From NCBI RefSeq assembly GCF_027947535.2, contig NZ_JAAGKO020000008.1, positions 62,001 through 126,000 of the forward strand: a stretch of 64,000 nucleotides of DNA. The letters are read 5' to 3'. Positions 1 to 9,205 of this stretch are shown piece after piece; the first letter of the stretch is position 1, and every line of letters begins with the position of its first letter. The DNA comes from Streptantibioticus silvisoli (GTDB lineage Bacteria; Actinomycetota; Actinomycetes; Streptomycetales; Streptomycetaceae). The notes beneath the pieces are model-generated. The model ran no database searches, was not told where the DNA came from, and was given only the letters and a program-made list of their open reading frames with translations. Both the position numbers and the translations under genes were made by a program.

Positions 1-99
1 CCACGCCCTGGCGTAGGATTCCGGCACCGGATCTCACGCAACACACCCGACCGGTCCCGCTCCGTAATCACCGCGTCCCCTTAAAGGACAGTTCACCTC

Positions 100-2337
100 A
101 TGACCACGTTCACCGTCATCGTCACGGCCCGCGACGCGCAGGGCCACCTCCGGGAATGCCTCGACAGCGTCCTCGCCGACCCCGGAGCGGGCGGACCGGA
201 CGTCCAGGTGGTCTGCGTCGACAACGGCTCGACCGACGGCACGCGCGCCATCGCCGACGAGTACGCCGCCCGCGACCGGGTCACCGCCGTCCACCTGCCG
301 CGGCCGCTCATGCCCGCCGCCGCGATGGACGCCGGGGCCCGGGCGGCCACCGGCGACTACCTGCTGTTCCTCGACGGCCTGGACCGGCTGGCGCCCGGCG
401 CGCTCGCCGCGCTGGCCCGCCGCGCCGCCGAGACCGGTGAGCCCGACCTGGTCCTGCTCGACCACGTGCGGATCCACTGGCGCAACCCGCCGGCCCCCAG
501 CGGCGACGGCAAGCTGTTCGCCGGCCCCGGCCGTGCCGTGGTCAGCGCCCGCACCCACCCCGAACTGCTCAACCTCAACCCGGTGCTCGCCAACCGGCTG
601 GTGCGTTCCGGCTTCCGGGCCGCGCACCGCGAGCTGTTCACCGCGGAGGGCCCCGGCGAGGCACTGCCCGCCATCGGCCTGCTGCTGGCCGCCGAACGGG
701 TCGCGATCCTCGACGAGATCGTGCTGATGCGCACCGAACCGGACGCCGGCCCCGCCGACGACGACCCGTTCACGCTGTTCGCCACCCACGACCACCTCGC
801 CGCCCTGATGGACCGGCTCCAGGCCCGCCCCGAACAGCGGACGCTGGTCTTCAACGCGCTGACCCGCCGGATGCTCAAGGTCCTCGACGGCACCACGCTC
901 GACGACCGCGAGCACGCCGACTACTTCCGGCTCACCGCCGCCCACTTCACCAGCCACAAGCCGGCCGGCTACCGGCGCCCCGCCGACCTCAACGGCGTGC
1001 GCCACGCCCTGCTGGAACGCGGCTCATACCCCGCCTACCGGGCGTTCACCAGTGCCAACCGCAAGCGGCGCGGCGTGCGCGGACTCGCGGTCAAGGCCAA
1101 GCGCAAGGCCGCCGCGGTGGTCAAGGACGGCGTCTACCGCGAGCAGCTGCGCCACCCCGTCGAGGAGGACCTCGCGGTCTTCTCCGCCTACTGGGACCGC
1201 GGCGTGGCGTGCAGCCCCGGCGCGATCTCCGCCAAGCTCGCCGAACTCGCCCCGCACATCCGGCAGGTGTGGGTGGTGCGCGGCCGCGACGTGCCGCTGC
1301 TGCCGCCCGGCACCGACCACGTGGTGCCCGGCTCGCGCCGCTACTGGAGCGTGATGGCGCGGGCCAAGTACTTCGTCAACAACGTGAACTTCCCCGACTC
1401 ACTCGTGAAGCGGACCGGGACCATCCACGTCCAGACCCACCACGGCACCCCGCTCAAGCGGATGGGCATCGACCAGATCCCGTTCCCGGCCACCTCCCGC
1501 GGCGTCGACTACGACGCGCTGCTGGAGCGCTGCGCGCGCTGGGACTACAGCGTCTCCGCCAACCCGCACTCCACCGAGACCTGGGCCCGCGCCTACCCGG
1601 TGCCGTTCACCTCGCTCGACTACGGCTACCCGCGCAACGACGTCTACTACACCGCCACCGCCGAGGACGTCCGCCGGCTGCGCGAGCGGCTGGGCATCGC
1701 CCCCGGCCGCACCGCCGTGCTCTACGCCCCCACCCACCGCGACTACGAGGCCGGCTGGACCCCGCGGCTGGACCTCGAACGCCTGTCCCGGGTGCTCGGC
1801 GACGACGTCACCCTGCTGGTACGCGGCCACTACTTCTACGACCGCGGCGCCTCCCCGCTGGAGGAACTGCACCGGCGCGGCGCCATCATCGACGTCTCCG
1901 GCTACGAATCGGTCGAGGAGCTCGGCCTGGCCTGCGACGCGCTCATCACCGACTACTCCTCGGTGATGTTCGACTACGCCAACCTCGACCGCCCCATCGT
2001 GGTCTACGCCGACGACTGGGAGACCTACGCCGTCACCCGCGGCGTCTACTTCGACCTCACCGAGCACGCCCCCGGCGCGGTCGCCCGCAACCAGGACGAG
2101 CTGGAAGCCGTCTTCCTCGGCGACGCCTGGCGCGACGAACAGGCCGCCAGCCGGCGGGCCGCGTTCCGCCGCAGGTTCTGCGCCTTCGACGACGGGCACG
2201 CCGCCGAACGCGTCGTGCGCCACGTCTTCCTCGGCGAGCCGGACACCCCCGCGGTCGTGCCGGTCGAGCACCGCACCCCCGCACCCGCGCCCGCCCCCGC
2301 CGCGACCGGCGCCGAGCACGCCACCCCGATCGGATGA
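100..2337 (+). CDS. Glycosyltransferase family 2 fused to CDP-glycerol glycerophosphotransferase domain (teichoic-acid type)
   Basis: A 745-residue protein with two domains. Residues 1 to about 230 form a GT-A/GT2 domain: a TVIVTARDAQGHL start, a VCVDNGSTDGT nucleotide-binding segment, and LLFLDGLD where the DXD-like motif belongs. From about residue 370 to 700 it resembles the TagB/TagF/TarF glycerophosphotransferase family, with VQTHHGTPLKRMG, YAPTHRDYEAGW, LVRGHYFYDRG and ITDYSSVMFDYANLDRP. Proteins of this design build or decorate wall teichoic acid or similar poly(polyol-phosphate) chains at the inner membrane face. An AAAGGA ribosome site lies before the ATG. The tail (last ~25 residues) is Pro/Ala-rich. 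A second GT2 gene follows 50 bp downstream, so the two are probably co-transcribed. The exact polymer cannot be told from sequence. Confidence 0.88.
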   Translation: MTTFTVIVTARDAQGHLRECLDSVLADPGAGGPDVQVVCVDNGSTDGTRAIADEYAARDRVTAVHLPRPLMPAAAMDAGARAATGDYLLFLDGLDRLAPGALAALARRAAETGEPDLVLLDHVRIHWRNPPAPSGDGKLFAGPGRAVVSARTHPELLNLNPVLANRLVRSGFRAAHRELFTAEGPGEALPAIGLLLAAERVAILDEIVLMRTEPDAGPADDDPFTLFATHDHLAALMDRLQARPEQRTLVFNALTRRMLKVLDGTTLDDREHADYFRLTAAHFTSHKPAGYRRPADLNGVRHALLERGSYPAYRAFTSANRKRRGVRGLAVKAKRKAAAVVKDGVYREQLRHPVEEDLAVFSAYWDRGVACSPGAISAKLAELAPHIRQVWVVRGRDVPLLPPGTDHVVPGSRRYWSVMARAKYFVNNVNFPDSLVKRTGTIHVQTHHGTPLKRMGIDQIPFPATSRGVDYDALLERCARWDYSVSANPHSTETWARAYPVPFTSLDYGYPRNDVYYTATAEDVRRLRERLGIAPGRTAVLYAPTHRDYEAGWTPRLDLERLSRVLGDDVTLLVRGHYFYDRGASPLEELHRRGAIIDVSGYESVEELGLACDALITDYSSVMFDYANLDRPIVVYADDWETYAVTRGVYFDLTEHAPGAVARNQDELEAVFLGDAWRDEQAASRRAAFRRRFCAFDDGHAAERVVRHVFLGEPDTPAVVPVEHRTPAPAPAPAATGAEHATPIG

Positions 2338-2387
2338 AGCCCGCAGCGCGGGGCCGCACCGCCGTACGTTCCCTGACCGGAGGATTC

Positions 2388-4067
2388 ATGGCCATGGCGG
2401 CCCCCGAAGTCACCGTCACCGTGATCGTCTACAACGACGCCGAGCGACTGCCGCGCGCGGTGCGCTCGCTGCTCGCGCAGACCGTGGACAACATCGAGAT
2501 CATCATCAGCGACGACCACTCCACCGACAACACCCCTGAAGTGGCACGGGAGTTGGCGGCCAGTGACGAGCGGATCGTCTACCACCGGCTGGAGCGGAAC
2601 AGCGGCGGGTGCAGCGCGCCGCGCAACGCCGCCATCGAACTGGCCCGCGCGCCCTACCTGATGTTCCTCGACAGCGACGACGAACTGCCCGACAACGCCC
2701 TGGAGACGCTGCGCGACCTGCTGGACGCCGACCCCGGCACCGACTTCGCCATGGGCGCGGTGGAACGGGTGCGCACCGACACCGGGACGGTCTCCGCCTG
2801 GTTCCCGCACCTGTTCGAGCACGACCGCACGGTGCACGGCATCCGCGAGGAACCCGGGATGCTCTTCGAGCACCTGTCGACCAACAAGATGTACCGCCGC
2901 TCCTTCATCGACCGGCACGCGCTGCGCTTCCCGCTGGGCATCCACTACGAGGACCAGCTGTTCTCCGCGCAGGCCTACTGCCTGGCCCGCTCCTTCGCCA
3001 TCACCACCACTGCGGTCTACCGGTACTACTTCGCGCCGTACGAGTCGGAGCAGGCCGCCACCATCTCCAACCAGCGCCACCGCATCGAGAACGTCCGCGA
3101 CCGGGTCAACGTCGCCCGGCTCATCGACGCCTTCCTCGACGACAGCGGCCACCACGACATCAAGGCCGACAAGGACTTCAAGTTCCTCAAGCACGACCTG
3201 AAGCTCTACTGCGGCGACCTGCCGTACCGCACCCCGGCGTGGATCAAGCAGTTCGCCGACGAGACCACCCCCTACCTGCGCACCCTCGCCCAGGAGGCGT
3301 TCGAACGCCTGCCGCGCGACCAGCGCGTCGTCATCCGGCTGGTGCGCGACGGCCGCTACGAGGAGGCGCAGCTCGCCGCCCGCGGCATGGGCCGCGACGT
3401 CGCACCGCGGGAGGTCACCGAGGATTCCGAGGGCCGCGTCTACTGGGGGCCGTTCGTGCCCGCCGACCCCGACTCGGCCCGCGAGCTGGAGATCACCGAC
3501 CTGGAGCTGCGCGACCGGCCGTTCCGCACCGCGCTGCTGCGCCACGAGGTCCTCTCCGTCACCCCCGGCCCCGGTGCCCGGATGACGCTCGCGCTGCGCA
3601 CCTACGACCCGGGCAGCCAGCTGCCGATGGGCCCGGTCGTCGCCACCGTGCACCTCGCGCCCGGCCGCAAGCGGCTGAGCACCTCCTTCCGGCTCGACCC
3701 GGTGCGCCCCGGCGTCTTCGAGGGCAGCGTCACCGTCGACCTGGCCGGCGTCCCCATGCCACCGCACGGCTTCGCCGGCCTGCGGCACCCGGTGCTGGCG
3801 ATCACCCAGCACCGCCGGCACCGCACCGGGCTGCTGCTCGCCCCGCTGGACTTCCCCCGGCTCAGCCGCACCGTCGGCTACCACCACGGCATGGCCGAGC
3901 ACCAGGTCACCGTCGAGCCGGAGGGGCACGGCGCCGGCCGCATCCAGGTGGTGTGGGAACGCGCCGGACTGCTGGCCAGGGCCGAACCCCACCTGCCCGC
4001 CCTGCGCCGCATCGCCGGCCCCGGGGTGCGCCGGGTGCGCGGACTGGTGCGCGGCCTGACCCGCTGA
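2388..4067 (+). CDS. Glycosyltransferase family 2
   Basis: A 559-residue protein. The frame stays open far upstream, but the ATG at 2388 follows a CCGGAGGA ribosome site and begins right before the GT2 fold, so I chose it. Residues ~6-110 hold the GT2 hallmarks: VTVIVYNDAERLPRAV, IIISDDHSTDNTPE and LMFLDSDDELPDN (DXD-like metal/nucleotide site). The last ~200 residues form a beta-rich C-terminal part with repeated LxLRTYDP/VTVDLAG-like strands, as in wall-polymer glycosyltransferases with accessory domains. It sits behind the teichoic-acid-type gene and ends at a strong terminator, so a role in the same surface polymer is likely. Acceptor and sugar are unknown. Confidence 0.85.
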   Translation: MAMAAPEVTVTVIVYNDAERLPRAVRSLLAQTVDNIEIIISDDHSTDNTPEVARELAASDERIVYHRLERNSGGCSAPRNAAIELARAPYLMFLDSDDELPDNALETLRDLLDADPGTDFAMGAVERVRTDTGTVSAWFPHLFEHDRTVHGIREEPGMLFEHLSTNKMYRRSFIDRHALRFPLGIHYEDQLFSAQAYCLARSFAITTTAVYRYYFAPYESEQAATISNQRHRIENVRDRVNVARLIDAFLDDSGHHDIKADKDFKFLKHDLKLYCGDLPYRTPAWIKQFADETTPYLRTLAQEAFERLPRDQRVVIRLVRDGRYEEAQLAARGMGRDVAPREVTEDSEGRVYWGPFVPADPDSARELEITDLELRDRPFRTALLRHEVLSVTPGPGARMTLALRTYDPGSQLPMGPVVATVHLAPGRKRLSTSFRLDPVRPGVFEGSVTVDLAGVPMPPHGFAGLRHPVLAITQHRRHRTGLLLAPLDFPRLSRTVGYHHGMAEHQVTVEPEGHGAGRIQVVWERAGLLARAEPHLPALRRIAGPGVRRVRGLVRGLTR

Positions 4068-4091
4068 CCGCGCCGGTGAACCGACGACAAC

Positions 4092-4123
4092 GCTGAGGGG
4101 GCCGCACCCGCGGCCCCCTCAGC
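4092..4123. terminator. Bidirectional hairpin terminator
   Basis: A perfect 14-bp inverted repeat (4092-4105 and 4110-4123) with a 4-base loop lies between two convergent genes ending at 4067 and 4151. There is no long T run, as is usual in streptomycetes. It can serve both strands. Confidence 0.85.
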
Positions 4124-4150
4124 ATCGCTCCACCGGCCGGCCGGAGCCGG

Positions 4151-5755
4151 TCAGCCGCCCTTGGCCACCACCCGCAGCAGCACCTCGCCGTGCGGCCCGT
4201 GCGCCGTCTCGCGCAGCGCCGGGTCGTCCGTGGCCGGACCGCCGGCCCGCCCACGGGTCTCGATGACCCACCGCACGTGGTACTCGCGCAGCAGCGCCAG
4301 CCGTTGCGCCCGGGAGGTGCCGGCCGCGAAGTAGCGCTTGGTGTCGGCGATCCGCGCCGCCTGGTCGGGCAGGAAGAAGTCCGGCCAGCCGGGCTCGACG
4401 GTGTAACCGCCGTACGCCGGCGTCTGCCGCAGCGCCCGGAAGTCCGCCGTCATGACGACGTCGCCGTAGCGCACGTACGGCCGCACCCAGGAGTACGTGC
4501 TCCAGGCGTGCTGGGTCGGCGCGTCCCGTAGCACCGGCGGGATCGCGGCCGGCCGCAGCACGTACGACAGCGTCCCGGCCTGCGCCCAGCAGCCCACCAG
4601 CAGGCCCACCGCGGCCAGCGGCGCCAGCACGGTGCGCACCAGCTTCTCGCGCCCGTCGGCCGCCTCGACGGCCAGCGCTATCTGCGCCGGGAAGAACAGC
4701 GCCGGCAGCACCCGGCCCAGCGCGTAGTGGCCGCTGATCCCGCCCGCCGCGTAGACCACCGCGCCGAGCGCGAACATGATGACCAGCGGATCACGCCGGT
4801 CGCGCCGCAGCCGCAGCGCCAGCGCCGCCACCCCGAGCACCAGCAGCCCGAAGCGGCCCACCAGGTGGGCGTACAGCGGCTTGTGCACCGCGTCCAGGCC
4901 GCCGACGCCCAGCAGGCCGAAGAAGGAGTAGTACGGCCACACCAGCAGGATCACCGCGCACAGCGCCACCCCCGCCGCGATCCGCAGCCACACCGCCCGC
5001 GGCGGCCACGGGCGGGCACCGGCCACCACACCGATCAGGCCGAAGACCGTGACGACGCCGGTGAACTGGTGGCTCAGCAGGATCAGCGCGAGGCCCAGCC
5101 CCAGGCCCAGCCAGCCGGGCAGCCCCCAGTCGCGGGCCAGCGCCTGCCGGGCCAGCGCCCACAGGTGGAAGGCGGCGCCCATGGCGAAGGTGCTGGGGTA
5201 GGCCAGGCACAGCGCCAGCGACGTCATGCCGGGAAAGCCGCTCCAGGTGAACAGCTGCCAGCCGTACAGCAGCGTCACCGTCAGCAGCGCCAGCGGCACC
5301 GCGGCCGGCCGGGTGGTCAGGGTGCGCACGAACCGCCGCACCCCGGTGACCAGCAGCACCAGGTCGACGGCCGCCGCCAGGTGCAAGGTGGCGAAGACGC
5401 TCAGCCCGCCGATCCGGCCGGCCACCGCCAGCAGCAGCATCCACGGCGAGTAGTACGGGCTCGGTACGTCGGAGTCGACCAGCGGGTCGCCGGGCGACGT
5501 CAGGCTGTGCCGCAGCCGTTGCAGGGTGGCCGCGTGGATGCCCAGGTCCCCCACCCACGGCAGCCGCACCACCATCAGCGCCAGCAGCGCGACCACCACC
5601 AGCGCGCAGAGCCACGCCGCGCGGTACGCCAGCCCCGCCCGCCGCCAGCGTCGCCAGGACTCCAGCGGCCGGCGCGATATGCCGCCCGGTCTGCCGCCGC
5701 CCGCCCCGGCGGCCGGGGTCGGGTCGGTCGGCCCGGTCTCAGTGACGGCGGGCAC
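4151..5755 (-). CDS. Polytopic membrane protein, GT-C-like glycosyltransferase candidate
   Basis: A 534-residue protein with about 10-12 hydrophobic segments, starting near residue 45 after a basic, Pro/Gly-rich cytoplasmic leader. An acidic first-loop patch (GDLGIHAATLQRL, then DPLVDSDVPSPYYSPW) is what GT-C enzymes show in their first extracytoplasmic loop. The C-terminal ~130 residues are soluble and end in a WVIETRG segment. The start overlaps the end of the upstream polyprenol-phosphate mannose synthase gene by 17 bp, so translation is probably coupled. It may use a lipid-linked mannose made by that enzyme. That is inference from context and topology; the family itself I do not recognise with certainty. 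Confidence 0.7.
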   Translation of the reverse strand: MPAVTETGPTDPTPAAGAGGGRPGGISRRPLESWRRWRRAGLAYRAAWLCALVVVALLALMVVRLPWVGDLGIHAATLQRLRHSLTSPGDPLVDSDVPSPYYSPWMLLLAVAGRIGGLSVFATLHLAAAVDLVLLVTGVRRFVRTLTTRPAAVPLALLTVTLLYGWQLFTWSGFPGMTSLALCLAYPSTFAMGAAFHLWALARQALARDWGLPGWLGLGLGLALILLSHQFTGVVTVFGLIGVVAGARPWPPRAVWLRIAAGVALCAVILLVWPYYSFFGLLGVGGLDAVHKPLYAHLVGRFGLLVLGVAALALRLRRDRRDPLVIMFALGAVVYAAGGISGHYALGRVLPALFFPAQIALAVEAADGREKLVRTVLAPLAAVGLLVGCWAQAGTLSYVLRPAAIPPVLRDAPTQHAWSTYSWVRPYVRYGDVVMTADFRALRQTPAYGGYTVEPGWPDFFLPDQAARIADTKRYFAAGTSRAQRLALLREYHVRWVIETRGRAGGPATDDPALRETAHGPHGEVLLRVVAKGG

Positions 5756-6569
5756 GGGCCGCGTCCCATCGCATGCGCCAGGGCAGCAGCGCCGACTCCA
5801 GCTGCACCGCCAGCGTCATCTTCGACATGCCGATCTGCCGCTCCTCGAAGTGGATCGGGACCTCGACGACGGTGTAACCGGCGCGCACCGCCTGGAACTT
5901 CAGCTCCACCTGGAAGCTGTAGCCGCTGGAGCGCACCTGCGACAGACGCATCGCGGTGACCGTGTCGGCCCGCCACATGGCGAACCCGGCGGTCACGTCC
6001 CGCAGTCCGGTGCGCAGTACCGCGCTGACGTAGCCGTTGGCCCAGCGCGACAGCAGCTTGCGGTGCGCGCCCCACTCCTCGGCGAGCCGGCCGCCGGCCA
6101 CGTAGCGGCTGCCGATCACGACGCCGGCGCCGGTGGCCAGCGCGGTGCCGAGCATCTGCGCCACGTACTCCACCGGGTGGCTGCCGTCGGCGTCCATCTG
6201 GAGCACGTACCGGGCGCCCTCGGCGACCGCCTGGTCCATGCCGGCCGCGTAGGCCCGGCCCAGCCCGTCCTTGACGGTGCGGTGCAGCACCGTCACCCGG
6301 GTGCGGTCGGCGGTGTTGTGGCGGGCCGCCAGCTCCTCGGCCACCTCACCGGTGCCGTCCGGGCTGTTGTCGTCCACCACCAGCAGCCGCAGGCCGGGCA
6401 GCGGGAGGGCCAGCAGTGCCTCGGCCATCCTCGGCAGGTTCTCGGCCTCGTTGTACGTGGGCATCACCACGGTCAGCGCGGTCTCGCCCCAGCCGGCGGG
6501 CAGGTCGTGCGGGCGGCGCAGCGCCGCGGGCGGCGACTGCGGCGCGTGGGGGGTGGTCGTCACACTCAT
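5739..6569 (-). CDS. Polyprenol monophosphomannose synthase-like GT2
   Basis: A 276-residue GT2 enzyme of the DPM1/Ppm1 type. Visible motifs are LTVVMPTYNEAENLP, LLVVDDNSPDGTGE, VKDGLGRAYAAGM, VLQMDADGSHPVEYV (catalytic DXD) and VIGSRYVAGG. These are the diagnostic blocks of dolichol/polyprenol-phosphate mannose synthases, which move mannose from GDP-mannose to polyprenol phosphate for later use outside the membrane. There are no C-terminal membrane helices, so it would be a membrane-associated catalytic subunit only. I chose ATG at 6569 over the TTG one codon earlier. The gene lies 46 bp after a sugar-nucleotide pyrophosphorylase and overlaps the GT-C-like gene downstream, which suggests a donor-supply-and-transfer operon. 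Confidence 0.85.
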   Translation of the reverse strand: MSVTTTPHAPQSPPAALRRPHDLPAGWGETALTVVMPTYNEAENLPRMAEALLALPLPGLRLLVVDDNSPDGTGEVAEELAARHNTADRTRVTVLHRTVKDGLGRAYAAGMDQAVAEGARYVLQMDADGSHPVEYVAQMLGTALATGAGVVIGSRYVAGGRLAEEWGAHRKLLSRWANGYVSAVLRTGLRDVTAGFAMWRADTVTAMRLSQVRSSGYSFQVELKFQAVRAGYTVVEVPIHFEERQIGMSKMTLAVQLESALLPWRMRWDAARARRH

Positions 6570-6615
6570 CAAGGTTCTTCTCTGTCGGGGCGATCGGTCA
6601 ACTCGCCTGAGTCGG

Positions 6616-7695
6616 TCAGCAGTTGCTGGAGAAGCGGATGGCGGCCGCGGGGAGCACCGCCTCGCACCACACCCGGACGCCGTCCAGCAGTTCGTTGTCG
6701 GCGCCCACGTCGGCCCGGTCGCCGATCACCGTGCCGTCCAGCACCGTGCGGGCGCCGACGCGGGCGCCGGCGCCGATCAGGCTGCGGCGCACCTGGGCGC
6801 CGGCCCCGATCCGCGCGCCGTCCAGCACGACCGTGCCGTCCACCACCGCGTCCCGGGCGATCCTGGCGCCGGCGCCGACCACGGTGCCGCCGGACAGCTT
6901 GGCGCCGTCGGCCACCTCGGCGCCGGGCAGCACCAGGCTCTCCCCGGCGCGGCCGGGCAGCGCGGGGGAGGCGACCACGCCGCGCACCAGGTCGGCGGAG
7001 GCCTGGATGAGGGCGGCCGGCCGGCCCAGGTCCAGCCAGTACGTCTGGTCCACGACGCCGTGCAGCAGCGCGCCGGCCGCCAGCAGCGAGGGGAACGTCT
7101 CACGCTCGACGGAGACCGGGCGGCCGTCGGCGATGGTGTCGATGACGGCCCGCCGGAAGACGTAGCAGCCGGCGTTCACCTGGTCGGTGACGATCTCCTC
7201 GGGGCGCTCGGGCTTCTCGGTGAACGCCAGCACCCGGCCGGTGGCGTCGGTGGGCACCAGGCCGAAGGCGCTGGGGTCCTCCACCCGGGTCAGGTGCAGC
7301 GAGACCTCGGCGCCGGCCGTGCGGTGCCCGTCGACCAGGGCGCGGATGTCGAGCCCGGTGAGGATGTCGCCGTTGAAGACCAGCACCGGTTCGTCGGGTC
7401 CGCAGGTCAGCGCCTTGGAGGCGTTGCGGATCGCGCCGCCGGTGCCGAGCGGTTCGCGCTCGTGGACGTAGGAGATGCGCATGCCCAGCGCGGAACCGTC
7501 GCCGAAGTAGGGTTCGAAGACCTCCGCCAGGTAGGAGGTGGCCAGCGCGACGTGCGTGACGCCGGCCGCCCGGGCTCTGCTCAACTGGTGGGCGAGGAAG
7601 GGGACTCCGGCCGTCGGGACCATGGGCTTCGGCGTGTGTTCCGTGACCGGACGAAGGCGGGAGCCCTTTCCGCCGACCAGGAGGATCGCTTCCAC
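6616..7695 (-). CDS. Sugar-phosphate nucleotidyltransferase (mannose-1-phosphate guanylyltransferase-like)
   Basis: A 359-residue protein. Residues 1-240 form a nucleotidyltransferase fold with the signature ILLVGGKGSRLRPVTEHTPK (activated-phosphate grip), followed by VFNGDILTGLD and a VNAGCYVF strand. From about residue 250 the sequence turns into left-handed beta-helix hexapeptide repeats (GAEVADGAKL, GTVVGAGARI, GTVLDGARI). This layout fits ManC/GMPP-like GDP-mannose pyrophosphorylases of actinomycetes. The adjacent polyprenol-phosphate mannose synthase supports GDP-mannose as product, though other NDP-sugars cannot be excluded. GTG start at 7695, with GAGG about 9 bases before it. First gene of a leftward operon. 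Confidence 0.85.
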   Translation of the reverse strand: MEAILLVGGKGSRLRPVTEHTPKPMVPTAGVPFLAHQLSRARAAGVTHVALATSYLAEVFEPYFGDGSALGMRISYVHEREPLGTGGAIRNASKALTCGPDEPVLVFNGDILTGLDIRALVDGHRTAGAEVSLHLTRVEDPSAFGLVPTDATGRVLAFTEKPERPEEIVTDQVNAGCYVFRRAVIDTIADGRPVSVERETFPSLLAAGALLHGVVDQTYWLDLGRPAALIQASADLVRGVVASPALPGRAGESLVLPGAEVADGAKLSGGTVVGAGARIARDAVVDGTVVLDGARIGAGAQVRRSLIGAGARVGARTVLDGTVIGDRADVGADNELLDGVRVWCEAVLPAAAIRFSSNC

Positions 7696-7717
7696 GGGCT
7701 GTACCTCGATTGCGAAG

Positions 7718-7744
7718 ATGATAAAACGGTTAAAATGTGCACAA
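7718..7744 (-). promoter_or_regulatory. AT-rich promoter-like stretch upstream of the nucleotidyltransferase
   Basis: In this GC-rich context the run from 7718 to 7744 is strikingly AT-rich. Read leftward it offers TTGTGC, a 15-base gap and TATCAT, placed 23 bp before the GTG at 7695. The spacing is shorter than ideal, so the exact -35 is unsure. Confidence 0.35.
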
Positions 7745-7803
7745 GGGGGTAGTGAATACTAGCGTGCGTGACGAGCCGTCAGGCGCCCGGGGCCGCCGCG
7801 CCC

Positions 7804-9036
7804 TCACGGCGACCAGCGGAACAGCATCAGCAGCCCGACCGCGTACCACCCGGCGAACACCGCCCCGCACCCGTACAGGCAGCCCTGCACCACGCGCGGC
7901 AGCCGCGAGACCGGACGCGCGAGTAACAGCAGCATGATCGGCAGGAACGGCAGCATGAACCGCGGCTTGGACAGCGGGGAGCCGGGGGTGCCGACCATCA
8001 GCGCCCAGGCGCCGGCCAGCGCCAGCACCATCGCCCACGGCACCCGCCGGTCCAGCGCCAGCGCCAGCACCCCGCAGGCCACCAGCAGGATCAGTATCAG
8101 CACCGCGCCGTAGCGGATGTCGGCGTCGCGCCGGTAGAGCGTCACCAGCTTCAGGAAGTGCGCGGTGCCCAGGCCGAAGTCGAACGACTGGCCCCACGCC
8201 TTCTCCGCCTCGAACCAGCCGTCCAGCCGGCCGACCTGGGCGCCGATGTACAGCCAGCTGAACAGCAGCCCGGTCGGCGCCAGCGCCAGCCCGGCCCACG
8301 GCCGCCAGCCGTCCCGGCGCCGCAGCAGCGCCCAGCCGGCGCACACCACCATGACCCCGAGCAGCACCGCGGCGGTCGGCCGCATCGCGCCGGCCAGCGC
8401 GGTCAGCGCCCCCGCCGCCACCCAGCGCCGCGCCACCACCGCGATCAGCGCCCACACCAGGGCGGCGGTGAAGCAGCCTTCGGAGTACGGCACCCACAGC
8501 GCGAACGCGTACGGGGAGGCCGCCCACAGCCCCACGCAGGCGTAGCCGACCCGGCGGCCGGCGATCGAGCCGACCAGGGTGTGCACGCCCGCGGCGGCGA
8601 CGGTCGCGGCGGCCCAGGAGACCACCACGCCCGCGACGGGGAAGGACAGGCCGGTCAGGTGCACGGTGCGGATGAGCGCGGGCACCAGCGGGAAGAACGC
8701 CAGCGTCGACCACACCGGCGTGCCGTCCGGCCGGAAGGCCAGCCGCTGCGGGTAGCCGTACCGGGCGATCGCCAGGTAGTTGCCGCTGTCCCAGCGGCGC
8801 AGCACGTGCGCGGCCGGGTAGCCCATGTGACGGGTGATCACCATCAGCAGGGTGAAACCTATGGCCGCGACCCCGAGGTAGACCGCCGCCGCGGTGGCCG
8901 CCTGCCGGCGGTCGAAGCGGATCGTCACCTCGTCGCGGCGGACGGCGCCGGCGACGCGGTCGCGCCAGCCGGCCGGGCCCGGCACGGTCGTGCTCTCCGG
9001 CGAACTGCGGGGGCCGGGCGGGGCGGTGCTGATCAT
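7804..9036 (-). CDS. Membrane mannosyltransferase-like protein (PIG-V/GT-C type)
   Basis: A 410-residue protein with about 9-11 membrane helices. The first outside loop carries RRWDSGNYLAIARYGYPQ, which resembles the WD-x-x-x-Y segment typical of PIG-V-like GT-C mannosyltransferases of actinobacteria. A later VPYSEGCFTAALVW segment and a GxAxAMRPTA helix also fit that family. It would take a polyprenol-phosphate-linked sugar and transfer it on the outer membrane face. It reads leftward toward the nucleotidyltransferase gene, 108 bp away, with an AT-rich promoter-like stretch between, so it is a neighbour in function rather than certainly the same transcript. ATG at 9036. Confidence 0.75.
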   Translation of the reverse strand: MISTAPPGPRSSPESTTVPGPAGWRDRVAGAVRRDEVTIRFDRRQAATAAAVYLGVAAIGFTLLMVITRHMGYPAAHVLRRWDSGNYLAIARYGYPQRLAFRPDGTPVWSTLAFFPLVPALIRTVHLTGLSFPVAGVVVSWAAATVAAAGVHTLVGSIAGRRVGYACVGLWAASPYAFALWVPYSEGCFTAALVWALIAVVARRWVAAGALTALAGAMRPTAAVLLGVMVVCAGWALLRRRDGWRPWAGLALAPTGLLFSWLYIGAQVGRLDGWFEAEKAWGQSFDFGLGTAHFLKLVTLYRRDADIRYGAVLILILLVACGVLALALDRRVPWAMVLALAGAWALMVGTPGSPLSKPRFMLPFLPIMLLLLARPVSRLPRVVQGCLYGCGAVFAGWYAVGLLMLFRWSP

Positions 9037-9155
9037 GGAACGGGGACTCCGGGCATGGGCGGGGACGCGTCACTACGTAAGAGACGAAACCACGGCCGCG
9101 GGTTCATCGCCCACCACGAACAACGCCCACGGGCATCGTCGGGACCCACGCGAAC

Positions 9156-9197
9156 GGCGGCGGGCCGCCGGCTTCCGCAAGCCGGGGACCCGCCGCC
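9156..9197 (-). terminator. Hairpin terminator after pyruvate kinase
   Basis: A long stem (9156-9164 with 9189-9197, continued by 9168-9174 with 9179-9185, loop CCGC) sits 8 bp beyond the pyk stop codon on the minus strand. Confidence 0.75.
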
Positions 9198-9205
9198 GCG
9201 CGTGT

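Noticed and set aside
1209-2387. Upstream extension of the second glycosyltransferase gene
   Set aside because: It overlaps the conserved glycerophosphotransferase domain of the first gene in another frame; ATG 2388 has a ribosome site.
2046-3992. A 648-codon leftward frame opposite the second glycosyltransferase
   Set aside because: Shadow of a gene with clear GT2 motifs on the other strand; low-complexity translation.
4727-5959. A 410-codon rightward frame rich in Gln, Arg and His opposite the membrane protein gene
   Set aside because: Composition is that of an antisense shadow; the opposite strand encodes clear helices.
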